From NCBI GenBank assembly GCA_963807225.1, contig CAWEAD010000007.1, positions 310,001 to 374,000 on the forward strand: DNA of 64,000 nt, given 5' to 3'. The position numbers were made by a program, and so were the translations under genes. Numbering within the stretch: the stretch's first letter is position 1; the number at the start of each line of letters is the position of its first letter. This DNA comes from JAGVGT01 sp963807225 (GTDB lineage: Bacteria > Desulfobacterota > Desulfobulbia > Desulfobulbales > JAGXFP01). The notes beneath the pieces are model-generated. The model worked only from the letters and a program-made list of their open reading frames with translations. It was not told the DNA's origin and made no database searches. Shown here piece after piece: positions 1 through 10,110 of this stretch.

Positions 1-527
1 CTTGATTAGTTCGCCACGTAATCCGCCATTTCAAAAATCATCTTCCCTTCCTAACCTGAGCACGATCCGTGCCAGTCATTACCGGTATTGCTTTGCCGCC
101 GGGAGACTAGCATCACTGAGAATACGACCGATACAATCACCCGTCATTGCCTGATCCTCTCAAGAATATTCTTTACCAAAATGGTGAATATTCTACAGCT
201 TTAAAACATGGGCATAAGCGACAAAGCATTTACAGGACCGGGCGCCAATGGTATCCGACCTTGGATCACGTTTTTGAGGTTCAGCGATAGAATAGCCGGT
301 GCCGATCCTTGAGATCGGCAAAGCCATGCCTTTATACCGTTTAAGGTCGGCAAACAACTGCTGCCGGTATAAGGAATAGCTACCATCCGCACTGACAATC
401 AGTTATTATTATCTCGTTTGCCAAATACAAAAATAGAATGCCGGGTTTCAGCGCTTTGGCGGGCAAAACCACCATCGCCTGATAAATTATCGGCTGGATT
501 TTTCTACCAGAAAATTTAAGGCTACCG
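1..527. other. Left-edge stretch without a convincing gene
   Basis: No open frame here has a credible start, ribosome binding site and family resemblance. The minus strand between about 200 and 490 keeps short open pieces broken by stops, which could be the remains of a decayed gene, but I cannot name a family. The histidine kinase starts at 528, so the last 100-200 bases presumably carry its promoter; no clear -35/-10 pair stands out. Confidence 0.4.
164..193. repeat. Inverted repeat GAATATTC...GAATATTC
   Basis: The palindrome GAATATTC occurs at 164-171 and again at 186-193. Between them ACCA (175-178) pairs with TGGT (182-185) around an AAA loop. The result is a near-complete hairpin or a pair of operator-like half sites. 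No T-run follows it, so it does not look like an intrinsic terminator. Its function is unknown. Confidence 0.4.
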
Positions 528-2831
528 ATGGGAAAATGGAATCATAGCAGAAATTTACTGGTCAATCTGTCGCTCAACTGGAAATTCACCCTGATTGTCT
601 TATTGCCGCTCTTGCTGATGGGGATCGTCACTATCCTGACTATTGAAAAGAGCCTTTCGCGCCACTTCCATCAAGAGTTATTGGAAGATGCATACGCCAT
701 AGGTGACACACTGGCCGCCGACACTTCCTACCATTTGCTGGAAAACGACCGGAAGGGGGTTCGAAACCTGCTCGAAAACGCAGTCAGCATGGAAAAAGAG
801 CTGATTTACATCTACGTGACCGGACCTGACCACAAGCTGATCGCTGAGACTTTCCCCCGCGGAATCCCCGCCTCCAGCCTGAAAGGCAACCAGACCTCTC
901 AGCTTCCCGAAAGCGCCCGGAAAACCCTGCCGCCAAAAGGAGGCGACTTCCAGGAAATCACCATCCCCTTGCGCGGCGGCAAACTTGGCGATATTCACGT
1001 AGGATTTTCCGAAGCCTCCTTCCAGGATCAGATCAGTCAGGCCAGAAACGAGGTGATCTACATCACCCTGTTTATCTCCATTCCAGGCCTGGCCGCCCTG
1101 CTGATCCTGATTCGCCTGATTACCAGACCCCTGGCCAATCTAACCCGGGCCGCCGACCAGATCAGCCAGGGCCAGCTTGAGGTGAGACTATCCACCAGTG
1201 GCGATGAATTCGGCCAGCTGGCCATAGCCTTCAACCACATGGCCGAAAAATTAAGCAATCAGCTGAACCGGCGGGAAGAAGCGGAAAAAAACCTGAGGGA
1301 AAAAGAATATCTCTACCGCACCCTGGTTGATAATATCGACCTTGGCGTCATCATGATCGATAAAGACTTCCAGGTGCTCCTGGTCAATGCGGGACTGGGG
1401 CGGCTTTTCAACCTGGCTCCCGAAGAATTCATCGGCAGGAAATGCTACGAGATCTTCGGGAAACACGATAAAAATTGTAGCCACTGTCCGGGATCCAAGG
1501 CCATGCAACTCGGTCGGGCCGAAGAGGCCGAAAACGGAGCCGACCTTGACGATGGCACTCATCTGCAGGTCCAGATCAAGGCCTTCCCGATCCGGGATGA
1601 CCGCCGGGAAGTCAACGGATGCATCGAAATCATCAGCGACATCTCCACCCGGAAGCAGATGGAAGACGAGATGCAGCGGATCAAAAACCTCGAGACCATC
1701 GGACAGCTGGCTGGTGGTTTGGCCCACGACTTCAACAACCTGCTGACCGCCCTGATCGGCAACATCGAACTGGCCAAGGCCTCGATCCCCCAAGACAATA
1801 GTGCCCGTCCCCGGCTTGAGGCGGCGGAAAGCGCCTGCGACCAGGCACGCCGGCTGACCAATCAGCTCCTGACCTTCGCCAAAGGCGGCATGCCGGTGAA
1901 GAAGATAACCCGGCTGCCGGAACTAATGAATGAAGCTAGTCACTTCACCTTGAGCGGGACCAATTTGCATTATGTGCTGAACGCCCCGGACCAGATCTGG
2001 CCGGTGGAAATCGACGCCAACCAGATGACCCAGGTCCTTCACAACCTGCTGATCAATGCCAAGGAAGCCAGCCACGACAATCCGGCCGGCAAGATCTTCC
2101 TGATCGCCGAAAATTTTATTCTGGAAGGAGACTCGACACTGCCTCTGCCGCCCGGCCGCTATGTCAAGATCACCGTCGCCGACGAAGGCGGCGGAATCAG
2201 AATGGAAGATCGGGACAAGATCTTCCATCCTTACTTCACCACAAAGAAAATGAGTAACAGCCGGGGCACCGGCCTGGGTCTTACCATCTGCCATTCCATC
2301 ATCCACAAACATGGCGGGCATATCACCGTGAGCTCGGAAGAAAAGCGGGGCTCGATTTTAACCATCTACCTGCCGGCGGCCAAATCAGCTCACCTTCCCT
2401 CGCCGGGCAACAGTCAATCTCTTTCCAGTCCGGCGCCGAACCAGCCGGGCAACCTGCGCATCCTGCTCCTGGAGGACGAGGAGGTGGTGGCCCATATCGC
2501 CACCGGTTACCTGGCTACTCAGCACCATCACTGCGAAGTGGCCCGAACCGGCCAGGAGGCCTTGAAAATGGTCCGGAAATCCCTGACCGTCGAGCAACCT
2601 TACAATCTATTAATTCTCGATCTGACCATCAGGGGAGGAATGGGCGGCGAAGAAGTGCTGAAGCAAATCCGCCGCCTCCAGCCCGATATCGCCGCCATCG
2701 TCTCCAGCGGTTATGTCGGCGATCGGATCATGGTCAACTATCGGGAGCACGGCTTCCAGGCCGCTCTGCCCAAACCCTTCAACCTGAAATCGCTTCTAGC
2801 CGCCATCGACCAAGCCACATCGACGACCTGA
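528..2831 (+). CDS. Hybrid sensor histidine kinase (HAMP-PAS-HisKA-HATPase-receiver)
   Basis: This 767-residue inner-membrane hybrid kinase should autophosphorylate on His and pass the phosphate to its own C-terminal receiver. A transmembrane helix lies at about 20-40 and a second at about 175-200, bracketing a periplasmic sensor region. HAMP follows (about 200-255), then PAS (about 265-380). The phospho-acceptor is His400 in the AHDFNN box. The ATPase domain shows DEGGGI and GTGLGL (about 545-620). The receiver has acidic residues LEDEE near 645-650 and the acceptor Asp698. The AHDFNN box is typical of NtrB-like or complex hybrid kinases. The PAS holds several Cys, including a CxxC near 325, which could bind a metal or sense redox. 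No separate response regulator is adjacent; the next gene is convergent, 16 bases away. The signal is unknown. Confidence 0.9.
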   Translation: MGKWNHSRNLLVNLSLNWKFTLIVLLPLLLMGIVTILTIEKSLSRHFHQELLEDAYAIGDTLAADTSYHLLENDRKGVRNLLENAVSMEKELIYIYVTGPDHKLIAETFPRGIPASSLKGNQTSQLPESARKTLPPKGGDFQEITIPLRGGKLGDIHVGFSEASFQDQISQARNEVIYITLFISIPGLAALLILIRLITRPLANLTRAADQISQGQLEVRLSTSGDEFGQLAIAFNHMAEKLSNQLNRREEAEKNLREKEYLYRTLVDNIDLGVIMIDKDFQVLLVNAGLGRLFNLAPEEFIGRKCYEIFGKHDKNCSHCPGSKAMQLGRAEEAENGADLDDGTHLQVQIKAFPIRDDRREVNGCIEIISDISTRKQMEDEMQRIKNLETIGQLAGGLAHDFNNLLTALIGNIELAKASIPQDNSARPRLEAAESACDQARRLTNQLLTFAKGGMPVKKITRLPELMNEASHFTLSGTNLHYVLNAPDQIWPVEIDANQMTQVLHNLLINAKEASHDNPAGKIFLIAENFILEGDSTLPLPPGRYVKITVADEGGGIRMEDRDKIFHPYFTTKKMSNSRGTGLGLTICHSIIHKHGGHITVSSEEKRGSILTIYLPAAKSAHLPSPGNSQSLSSPAPNQPGNLRILLLEDEEVVAHIATGYLATQHHHCEVARTGQEALKMVRKSLTVEQPYNLLILDLTIRGGMGGEEVLKQIRRLQPDIAAIVSSGYVGDRIMVNYREHGFQAALPKPFNLKSLLAAIDQATSTT

Positions 2832-2847
2832 GCTACAATGCTCCCGG

Positions 2848-4584
2848 TCAAACCGGAATCAACGGCAGGTATTCCGGACGCCAGCCCATCCTCTCGATCA
2901 GCTCGGTAAGTTTATCGACCCGGTTTTCATGCCAGAAGGAACTGTACAGGCAAGGTCGGCTGACGCCCCGGGCGATGGCCGTTCGACCCACCGCCACCGC
3001 CACCCGCAGACACACCTCCCGCAGTTGGGAAACCGGCGGGTAGATGATCCCCCGAGCCAGATCCGCTGCCGGTACCGCTTCGGCCACGGCATGGGCGGCG
3101 GCGGTGAAGAATTCCGGCAACACCTCCCGAGCCCCGGCGGCCAATACCCCCAGCCCTACTCCCGGAAAGACGAAAACATTGTTGCCCTGGCCGATACGTA
3201 CCGGTCCCGAGCCATAGTCCACCGGCGGGAAAGGGCTGCCGGTGGCAACCAGGGCCGCGCCGCCGGTCCAGGCCAGGATATCGGCCGGGATAGCCTCGGC
3301 GTTATCGGTCGGGTTACTGAGCGGCATGATCACCGGTCTTGTGGTATTGGCCGCCATCGCCTCCACCACCTCCCGGGAAAAAGCCCCGGCCTGTCCGGAT
3401 GTGCCGATCAATACCGTCACCCCGGCCTGCCGCACCACATTGATCAGGTTGTTGTCTTTTTCGTCATTAAGCCAGGGAAGCTCACCGGGTTCCTTGGCAA
3501 AATGGACCTTGTAGGGCTCCAATTGGCGGCTGGTGGTGACCAGCCCCTTTCGATCCATGGTATAGATCCTTCGGCGGGCCTCGGCTTCCGATAAACCATA
3601 CTCCCTCAATCCCAGCAGCAACTGCTCGGCCACGCCGACGCCGCCGGCCCCCGCCCCGCTGACCAGAAATATCTGGTCAGTCGCTTTCTCTCCTTTGACC
3701 TTCATGGCGGCCAGCACCCCGGCCAGGGTCACCGCCCCGGTTCCCTGAATATCATCGTTGAAGGAGATCAGGTCGTGCAGGTAAGTGTCGCGTATGGCGA
3801 AGGCGTTCTGCTTGGAGAAATCCTCCCACTGACAAAGGGCGTTGGGGAAGATGGCCCGGAAAGCCCGGGCGAAGCGGCGAACGAACTCGAGATATTCACC
3901 ACCGGTCAACCGCTCGTGCCGCCACCCCAGATAGAATTCATCCTCCAGCAAAGCCCGATTATCGGTACCGACGTCCAGCGAGATCGGCAGACAATGCCAG
4001 GGGGCAATACCGGCCCCCTGGGTATAGAGCATCAATTTACCCAGACAGATGGCGATACCGCCGGCCCCCTGATCGCCGATGCCCAGAATACCCTGGTTGT
4101 CGGTGACCACCGCCACCCGGATATCCCGGTGCAGGTATTGACGCAGGATATCCTCGGCGCTGTCGATATTGCCGGGATAGAAATGCAGGCCGTTGGCGGT
4201 ACGGAACATGGACGAATAGTTCTGACAGGCCAGCCCCACGGTGGGGGTGTAGATGATCCGCATGTACTTCTCGATATCGCTGGCGATCAGGGCGTGGGCC
4301 AGGGTGGCGTTGCGGTCGAAAAGCGCGCGGATATAGATGAACCTGTCGATATCGCCGGCCATGCAATCGACCTTGCGGGCCGAATCTTCCACCTGCATGT
4401 GCAGGGGGCGGGTGGCCGGCGGCAGGCTGCCGAGCAGCCCCAGTTTGATCCTCTCCTCCTCGCTGAAGGCGGTGCCCTTGCTGATGAAGTTGTGGTTCAG
4501 CACCTGGCTGCCCCGGCAATAGACCAGGATCTCGGCGGTCCGGCCGTATTCGTCGTAGCGCAACCCGTATGAAGTATGAGACAT
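2848..4584 (-). CDS. maeA: NAD-dependent malic enzyme (oxaloacetate-decarboxylating)
   Basis: This cytosolic enzyme of about 578 residues should convert malate to pyruvate and CO2 with NAD+. The large malic-enzyme fold is seen in the YTPTVGLACQNYS stretch, in the metal-site region FNDDIQGTGAVTLAG, and in a Rossmann GAGAGGVG motif. The length fits the SfcA/MaeA class of about 560-580 residues. I chose the ATG at 4584 because CGGAG stands just upstream. A longer frame from 4644 has no ribosome binding site and adds an unconserved Arg-rich stretch. It is convergent with the upstream kinase gene. No regulation is visible. Confidence 0.93.
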   Translation of the reverse strand: MSHTSYGLRYDEYGRTAEILVYCRGSQVLNHNFISKGTAFSEEERIKLGLLGSLPPATRPLHMQVEDSARKVDCMAGDIDRFIYIRALFDRNATLAHALIASDIEKYMRIIYTPTVGLACQNYSSMFRTANGLHFYPGNIDSAEDILRQYLHRDIRVAVVTDNQGILGIGDQGAGGIAICLGKLMLYTQGAGIAPWHCLPISLDVGTDNRALLEDEFYLGWRHERLTGGEYLEFVRRFARAFRAIFPNALCQWEDFSKQNAFAIRDTYLHDLISFNDDIQGTGAVTLAGVLAAMKVKGEKATDQIFLVSGAGAGGVGVAEQLLLGLREYGLSEAEARRRIYTMDRKGLVTTSRQLEPYKVHFAKEPGELPWLNDEKDNNLINVVRQAGVTVLIGTSGQAGAFSREVVEAMAANTTRPVIMPLSNPTDNAEAIPADILAWTGGAALVATGSPFPPVDYGSGPVRIGQGNNVFVFPGVGLGVLAAGAREVLPEFFTAAAHAVAEAVPAADLARGIIYPPVSQLREVCLRVAVAVGRTAIARGVSRPCLYSSFWHENRVDKLTELIERMGWRPEYLPLIPV

Positions 4585-4775
4585 GTTTAATCTCCGAGGA
4601 TCGAATAATTTACGGAACCCGCCCCGAGGATCGACCTGAGGCATTCAAATTTCAAACCAGCATTCAGGAGCCGGAAATCGGAAGAAAAGCCAGGTAACCG
4701 GCATTCCGAATCCTGAATTCTGACTCCTGATTCAGGGTCGGTGATCTCCCGCAAGGCTTTATGCCTTCACCACCG

Positions 4776-6056
4776 TCATTCCGCCGCGCCTGGTCCGGGA
4801 GGATCGCCGCTTTTGTCCAGCAGGGTGCAGAATGCCGCCCCTTCAACGGATGAGCAGCTGCGGATCACCACCCATTTAAGCAGAATCGGGGTCATGACGG
4901 TAGTGACGAAGGCCATCAGGACCAGGGCCGAGAACTGATTGGTGGTCAGCAGCGGCTCGGTGATGATCCCCGAGGCCAGGAGTTTGTCACTCAGTTGCAG
5001 CGCCACCGAGGCAATGACCAGTTCCACGGCGCCGCGGCCGTTCATGCCGATTCCCACCACCGCGGACTCGGTCAGATCCTGGCCGGTAAGCCGGGCGCCC
5101 AGGCCGCAGCCCAGGACTTTGCCGATAATGGCGACCAGGGTCAAAGCCCCGGCCAGAGCCAAAAATTCGCCGGACCAGGTGATTTTCAGGTGAAAGCCCA
5201 GGGTGGCGAAAAAGATCGGCGTCAAAAAACCATAGCTGATGCTGAAAAACCGGTCATTGAGCAGTTCGTAGATCCGCTGGTCCATGATCTCCCGCCGCAC
5301 GAACTGCCCGGCCAGGAAGGCGCCGATCACCAGATGGAGACCGGCCTTTTCAGCCAGCAAGGCCATGACCAGGGCGACGATCAGGGCGAAAGTGAAGGCC
5401 TTGCCGCCGGAGTCGGTCAACCGTCGGGTCAGGTGCGGCATAATGAATTCGCCGACTAAAATGGTGAAACCGAAGAACAGCCCCACCTTGGCCAGGAGCA
5501 GGAGCAGGGCACTCGGCGCCACGGTGCCGCTCTCGGCCAAACCCAGCAGGACGCCCAGGGTCACCAGGGAGAAAATATCGTCGGCGATAGCCGCCCCCAT
5601 GATGATGTGGCCGACATTGGAGTGGTGGATTTGCATGTTCTGCAGGATCACGGCCTGCACGGCGATGGCGGTCACCGACAAGCCCATGCCGACGAACAGG
5701 GCTTGAAAGATCGTGGCGTCAAACAGCCTGGCGGTGAAATAACCCAGGACGAAGGGCAGTACGAAGCCGCCCACGGCGGTGGCCAGGGCCGGCCGGATGT
5801 GGTTGAGCAACAGCCTGGGATCCATCTCCATGCCGGCATAGAACATCACGAAAAAAATCCCTAGATCGGCCAGCAGTTCGATCTGATCCGAGGTCTGCAC
5901 CACATTCAGCAGCGCCGGGCCCAGGATCAGGCCGGCCATCAGTTCCCCCAGCATTACCGGCAGGCCGAAACGGGAAAAGATATAGCCCAGAAACCAGGCG
6001 GCGCTCAGAATGATCAGCAAATTGACGATCAATGATTCCGAAATCATGACGTTCAC
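4776..6056 (-). CDS. CPA2-type cation:proton antiporter, membrane domain only
   Basis: This polytopic inner-membrane protein of 426 residues has about 12 hydrophobic segments and the Na+/H+ exchanger fold of the KefB/KefC-CPA2 group. Typical pieces include GELMAGLILGPALLN near the N-terminus and GRGAVELVIA near residue 345. It lacks a C-terminal RCK/TrkA-N domain, so it is shorter than KefB/KefC (about 600) and is probably a simple Na+ or K+/H+ antiporter. The start is GTG at 6056; ATG at 6047 is equally possible because neither has a strong ribosome binding site. The next gene on this strand (malic enzyme) begins 190 bases further on. Confidence 0.85.
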   Translation of the reverse strand: MNVMISESLIVNLLIILSAAWFLGYIFSRFGLPVMLGELMAGLILGPALLNVVQTSDQIELLADLGIFFVMFYAGMEMDPRLLLNHIRPALATAVGGFVLPFVLGYFTARLFDATIFQALFVGMGLSVTAIAVQAVILQNMQIHHSNVGHIIMGAAIADDIFSLVTLGVLLGLAESGTVAPSALLLLLAKVGLFFGFTILVGEFIMPHLTRRLTDSGGKAFTFALIVALVMALLAEKAGLHLVIGAFLAGQFVRREIMDQRIYELLNDRFFSISYGFLTPIFFATLGFHLKITWSGEFLALAGALTLVAIIGKVLGCGLGARLTGQDLTESAVVGIGMNGRGAVELVIASVALQLSDKLLASGIITEPLLTTNQFSALVLMAFVTTVMTPILLKWVVIRSCSSVEGAAFCTLLDKSGDPPGPGAAE

Positions 6057-6143
6057 CCGATCATTGACCAGACGTACGAGTTAATATCGCCCACCCGGCC
6101 CAAGCGTTTTTACTTCTGCTTACCGTCGAACTTCAGTCACTGA

Positions 6144-6214
6144 CCCTTCGACAAGCTCAGGGTGAACGGAATTACTGTTATACCGATCTACCTGAGCCTG
6201 TTGAAGGATGGCAC
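6144..6214. repeat. REP-like inverted repeat pair
   Basis: CCCTTCGACAAGCTCAGGG at 6144-6162 is followed about 30 bases later by CCTGAGCCTGTTGAAGG at 6191-6207. The second is the reverse complement of the first with few changes. This palindromic sequence is a widespread intergenic repeat of many bacterial genomes (established knowledge of the motif, from memory). It lies between the antiporter and KamA genes. I saw no second copy in the window. Confidence 0.55.
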
Positions 6215-6433
6215 AAAGACATTTCGTCTTCGCACTTATTTAACCATGTTTTCATGTGCTTAAGTAAAACGCAATGATTGGCCCCAGAATGTGGCTGAAA
6301 TTGTGTGGTATTCAGATTTTTACTTGGTTTCCATCCGGAAACTACGTAACTTGGCCGATTGGGCAAATTATATTCCATCGTCATGAATAAATGTTAAGTC
6401 TTACTGTCTAATCCCACAAATAATTCGAGCTCC

Positions 6434-7474
6434 ATGAACCGTTGGCAAAATATCCTGGCGGCAAGCCTCACCGACCCCTCCGAACTACCCGCCCGTTTCC
6501 GGTTGGAGCGCGAAGCCCTGCTCCGGGTCGCCGCCCGCTACCCGATGCGGATCAATCCCTATTATCTGGGCTTGATCGAACGGGGCGACGACCCGCTGGG
6601 GCGCCAGGCCATTCCGGATCCGGCCGAACTGCTCGACCGGGTCTGCCCGGCCGATCCCCTGGCTGAGGAAAGCTTGAGCCCGGTGCCCAACCTGGTCCAC
6701 AAGTACCCGGATCGCGCCCTCTTCCTGGTCAATTCCGCCTGCGCCATGTACTGCCGCTTCTGTACCAGGAAGCGCAAGGTCGGCACCCCCGGTTTCAGCA
6801 TCACCGGGCAGACCCTGCAAGCCGGCCTGGCTTACCTGGAAAAGACCCCCGCCATCCGCGATGTGCTGATTTCCGGCGGCGACCCCCTGCTGCTGGACGA
6901 TGACCACCTGGAATGGCTGCTGGAAAAACTGCGCCGCATCCCCACGGTGGAGATCATCCGGATCGGCACCCGGGTACCCTGCACTCTGCCCATGCGGATA
7001 ACGGTCCGGCTCACCCGGCTGCTGAAGAAATTTCATCCCCTCTATATCAATACCCATTTCAATCATCCGGCCGAAATCACCGCCGAGGCCGCCCTGGCCT
7101 GCAGTCGTCTGGCCGACGCCGGCATCCCGCTGGGCTGCCAGACCGTACTCCTCAAAGGGGTGAACAACGACCTGGCGACCATCAAAAAATTGCTGCGCGG
7201 GCTTTTACTAATCCGGGTAAAACCCTACTATATATTCCAGGGCGATTTGAGCCGCGGCACCGACCACTTCCGCACTCCGATCCGTGAGGGATTGGCGATC
7301 ATGCGCGGCTTGCTCGGCCACACCTCGGGCCTGGCAGTACCTAAATTCGCCCTCGACCTGCCGGGAGGCGGCGGCAAGGTGCAGCTTCTGCCCGATTATG
7401 CGGAGCCGGACGGACCGGTTCACACCTTCAGGAATTACCGGGGCGTATGCTACTCCTACCCCGACCCGGAATAG
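6434..7474 (+). CDS. KamA-family radical SAM aminomutase
   Basis: This 346-residue enzyme belongs to the lysine 2,3-aminomutase/EpmB group. It has the radical SAM cluster motif Cys103-x3-Cys107-x2-Cys110 and the PLP-binding PGGGGK motif with Lys315. It should therefore cleave S-adenosylmethionine and migrate an amino group from C2 to C3 of a lysine-type substrate. Its length matches the short EpmB-like branch rather than the clostridial KamA (about 415). Whether it acts on free lysine (osmolyte or catabolism) or on another amino acid cannot be read from the sequence: no efp, epmA or lysine N-acetyltransferase (ablB) is adjacent. The ribosome binding site is weak. The universal stress gene begins 31 bases after the stop on the same strand. 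Confidence 0.85.
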   Translation: MNRWQNILAASLTDPSELPARFRLEREALLRVAARYPMRINPYYLGLIERGDDPLGRQAIPDPAELLDRVCPADPLAEESLSPVPNLVHKYPDRALFLVNSACAMYCRFCTRKRKVGTPGFSITGQTLQAGLAYLEKTPAIRDVLISGGDPLLLDDDHLEWLLEKLRRIPTVEIIRIGTRVPCTLPMRITVRLTRLLKKFHPLYINTHFNHPAEITAEAALACSRLADAGIPLGCQTVLLKGVNNDLATIKKLLRGLLLIRVKPYYIFQGDLSRGTDHFRTPIREGLAIMRGLLGHTSGLAVPKFALDLPGGGGKVQLLPDYAEPDGPVHTFRNYRGVCYSYPDPE

Positions 7475-7505
7475 ATTCAGGTTCGACAGGGCAAGGGAGA
7501 CGAAA

Positions 7506-8438
7506 ATGGAAAGAAAGATCCTGGTGGCGGTGGACGGTTCCAGCTACAGCAACAATACCCTGCAGTACCTTGGCAGCCTGTTCGCCCCGATCACGGAGAT
7601 GAAACTGCATCTCTACTCGGCAATCAGTAGTTCCTCCCTGCCGCCGGGTAAGGAGTGGCTGGACGAGCTGGAATTGATGAACAGCCTGCCGCCCGCCGCC
7701 CAAAGGAAACTGCGCACCACCAGAACTTACATGAAGACCGCGATCGGTAAACTGGAACGGCTGGGTATCAGCCCCGACCGGGTCACCACCGAGGTCAGGC
7801 TGGCCCGCAGCACGGTAGCCGACGATATCCTGCACGAAGGCCGCCAGGGCTTGTACGACGCCATCGTCATCGGCCGGCGGGGTCTCACCAAGCTGGAAGA
7901 GATAGTCATGGGCAGCATTTCGGCCTCGCTTTTTGAAAGATCCCATGACGTGCCGCTGTGGATCATCGACGGCAAAGTCGATTCCCACAAATTCCTGGTG
8001 CCCATCGACGGTTCCTTTTGTTCGATGATGGCGGTGGATCATCTTTCCCACATCCTGGCCGGCTGCGGGTACTGCCGGATCACCCTCTTCCACTCCACCG
8101 CCATGCTTTCCACCGTCCGCGCCCTGGACCCCCAGGAACTATACGACCGCTTTGGCCGCGAGTGGTGCGAAGAGCACCTGAGCCGGCCCGACTCACTGTT
8201 CCACGCCCCCAAGCAACTGCTGCTGGAAAGCGGCATCCCAGAGGAAAACATCCAGTGGCTCCACACCTCCAAGGGCATCGAGGCGGGCCGCCAGATCCTG
8301 CGCCAGGCCCTGATCGACGATTACGGCACCATCGTCATCGGCCGTCGAGGCGAGGACGCTAAAAAGGGGCTTTTCCGGGGCGTTTCCGACCGGGTGGTCC
8401 AGATGGGAGAACAGGTGGCAATCTGGATTGTGGGATGA
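7506..8438 (+). CDS. Tandem-domain universal stress protein (UspA family)
   Basis: This cytosolic protein of 310 residues contains two UspA folds, each ending in the ATP-binding signature G-x2-G-x9-G-[ST] or a close variant. The first is GRRGLTKLEEIVMGS (about 120-135) and the second GRRGEDAKKGLFRGVS (about 279-295). ATP-binding Usp proteins typically act in stress survival and energy sensing. The start at 7506 follows a good AGGGAGA site. A longer frame from 7284 overlaps KamA and is not credible. The transglutaminase frame begins at or just before its stop, so translation may be coupled. Confidence 0.9.
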   Translation: MERKILVAVDGSSYSNNTLQYLGSLFAPITEMKLHLYSAISSSSLPPGKEWLDELELMNSLPPAAQRKLRTTRTYMKTAIGKLERLGISPDRVTTEVRLARSTVADDILHEGRQGLYDAIVIGRRGLTKLEEIVMGSISASLFERSHDVPLWIIDGKVDSHKFLVPIDGSFCSMMAVDHLSHILAGCGYCRITLFHSTAMLSTVRALDPQELYDRFGREWCEEHLSRPDSLFHAPKQLLLESGIPEENIQWLHTSKGIEAGRQILRQALIDDYGTIVIGRRGEDAKKGLFRGVSDRVVQMGEQVAIWIVG

Positions 8439-8445
8439 GAATTCG

Positions 8446-9897
8446 TTGAAAATAAATCGAAAAAACCTACTGCGTCTCAGCCTGCTTCTCCTCTGGGGTG
8501 TGCTCTTCACCCTGCTCCTGCAGCGCGACTATTTCATCCGCACTTTGGAGACCCGCGAGGCCCAAGTCATCCAGAAGGGTCGGGAGGAGAGCTTCTCCGG
8601 GGTCTATTTCCACGACGAGCGGATCGGTTATGTCAAGAACCGGATGGTGCCCAAAGACTCCGGTGGCTACCATCTCAGCCAGGAGGCTTATCTGCGCCTG
8701 AATATCCTTGAACAGGTCCATCCCGTTAATCTCCGGGTCGAAGCCGACCTTGAAGACGATCTGAAGCTGCGTGATTTCGACTTCGAGCTGACCTCGCCCT
8801 TCTATACCATGCGCGCCCGGGGCAAGGTGGAGGGCACCCGGGTAGATTTCACCCTTAACACCGGCAAGGAAGAGATCAGGGATTCGATTCAGTTGAGCCA
8901 GCCGCCTTACCTCTCCACCAACCGGCGCGGTTATCTGCTGACCCAGAATCTGGAAAAAGGCGACAAAGTCAAGTTACCTTATTTCGATCCGCTGTCACTG
9001 ACCGGCAAGGATACGGTGGTCGAATACCTGGGCTATGACAAGCTGGTGATCAACGGCCGGATCCAGAGGCTGCATCGCTTCAGCGAGACTTTTTCCGGAG
9101 TCAGGATCAGCTTCTGGCTTGATGAAGAGGGCAAGGTTATCAAGGAACAGTCGCCGGCCGGTTTCGTCTTCCTGGCCGAACCCGAGTTCCGGGCCACCGA
9201 TCTGCCGAAAATCGGCAAGGAAATCCTGAGCAGCGTTTCGGTGGTGGCAATCGGCAAGATGCCCGACGATTACGCCGGCCGCCGGGAATTAAGTTACCGG
9301 CTGACTCTGCCGGCTGACGCCGAATTCGACCTGAACCGGGACCGGCAGCAGCTGCATGGCACCGAACTGACCGTCCACCGTGAAGAACTGCCCGGCGCAG
9401 GGTCCAAAGCCTGCTCCGGACCACCGGAGGCCCTGGCCTCGACTCCTTACATTCAGTCCGGCAACAAGATGATCGGTGAACAGGTGTCGGTCATCCTCGG
9501 CGAGACCGGGAACGACCTGGAAAAAGTCAAGAAACTGTCGACCTGGGTCTACGAAAACCTGGAAAAACGCCCGGTCCTGGGGATCCCCGACGCCCTGACC
9601 ACTCTCGACACCCGCCAGGGCGACTGCAACGAACACGCCGCCCTGTTTGCCGCCCTGGCCCGCCGGGCCGGCATCCCCACCCGGATCGCCGCCGGAGTCA
9701 CCTATCACGCCGGAGCTTTCTATTACCACGCTTGGAACGAGGTCTGCCTGGACGGACGCTGGATCGCCCTGGACACCACCACCAACCAGTTGCCGGCCGA
9801 CGTCACCCATATCAAGTTCGTCAACGGCGAGACCGACGAGCAGATTAAGATCGGCGCCCTGCTGGGGAGATTGGGGATCGAGGTGCTGAGCGATTGA
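8446..9897 (+). CDS. Membrane-anchored transglutaminase-like protein
   Basis: This protein of about 483 residues has a single N-terminal membrane anchor (LLRLSLLLLWGVLF). A long beta-rich extracytoplasmic region follows, then a transglutaminase-core domain near the C-terminus. The Cys-His-Asp triad is visible as GDCNEHA, YHAWNE and WIALDT. Transglutaminase-like proteins of this layout are usually periplasmic proteases or cross-linking enzymes; the substrate is unknown. The start is uncertain: TTG at 8446 has GGGATGAG upstream, while TTG at 8428 overlaps the stress protein by 11 bases. No ATG fits. The ABC ATPase gene follows after about 210 bases. Confidence 0.8.
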   Translation: MKINRKNLLRLSLLLLWGVLFTLLLQRDYFIRTLETREAQVIQKGREESFSGVYFHDERIGYVKNRMVPKDSGGYHLSQEAYLRLNILEQVHPVNLRVEADLEDDLKLRDFDFELTSPFYTMRARGKVEGTRVDFTLNTGKEEIRDSIQLSQPPYLSTNRRGYLLTQNLEKGDKVKLPYFDPLSLTGKDTVVEYLGYDKLVINGRIQRLHRFSETFSGVRISFWLDEEGKVIKEQSPAGFVFLAEPEFRATDLPKIGKEILSSVSVVAIGKMPDDYAGRRELSYRLTLPADAEFDLNRDRQQLHGTELTVHREELPGAGSKACSGPPEALASTPYIQSGNKMIGEQVSVILGETGNDLEKVKKLSTWVYENLEKRPVLGIPDALTTLDTRQGDCNEHAALFAALARRAGIPTRIAAGVTYHAGAFYYHAWNEVCLDGRWIALDTTTNQLPADVTHIKFVNGETDEQIKIGALLGRLGIEVLSD

Positions 9898-10110
9898 AAT
9901 CGCCCCGACTTCATTTCCGGGCAACAAGAATCGAGGTCCATGCAATTGGGGTTCGCAGGCTCACCCCAACCCACGCTAACCTGCCGACATGATGAACTTG
10001 CCTGGGAATCGCTTCCTGATTCGGGCCGGCCATTGTATATTTCAATAAGTCCCGAAAGGGAAAAAACAGGCCTTGCCAAACCCGAAAACCTTCACGGACC
10101 TCCTGCGCCC

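Noticed and set aside
1251..1793. Open frame opposite the hybrid kinase
   Set aside because: Antisense to well-conserved PAS and HisKA coding sequence; a shadow frame.
3775..4572. Long open frame on the strand opposite the malic enzyme
   Set aside because: It is a shadow of the GC-rich malic enzyme gene, with no start signal or family resemblance.
6178..6384. 68-residue minus-strand frame next to the REP-like repeat
   Set aside because: Its end is translated from the repeat (PSTGSG), and nothing upstream looks like a gene. It may be a relic but is not supported.
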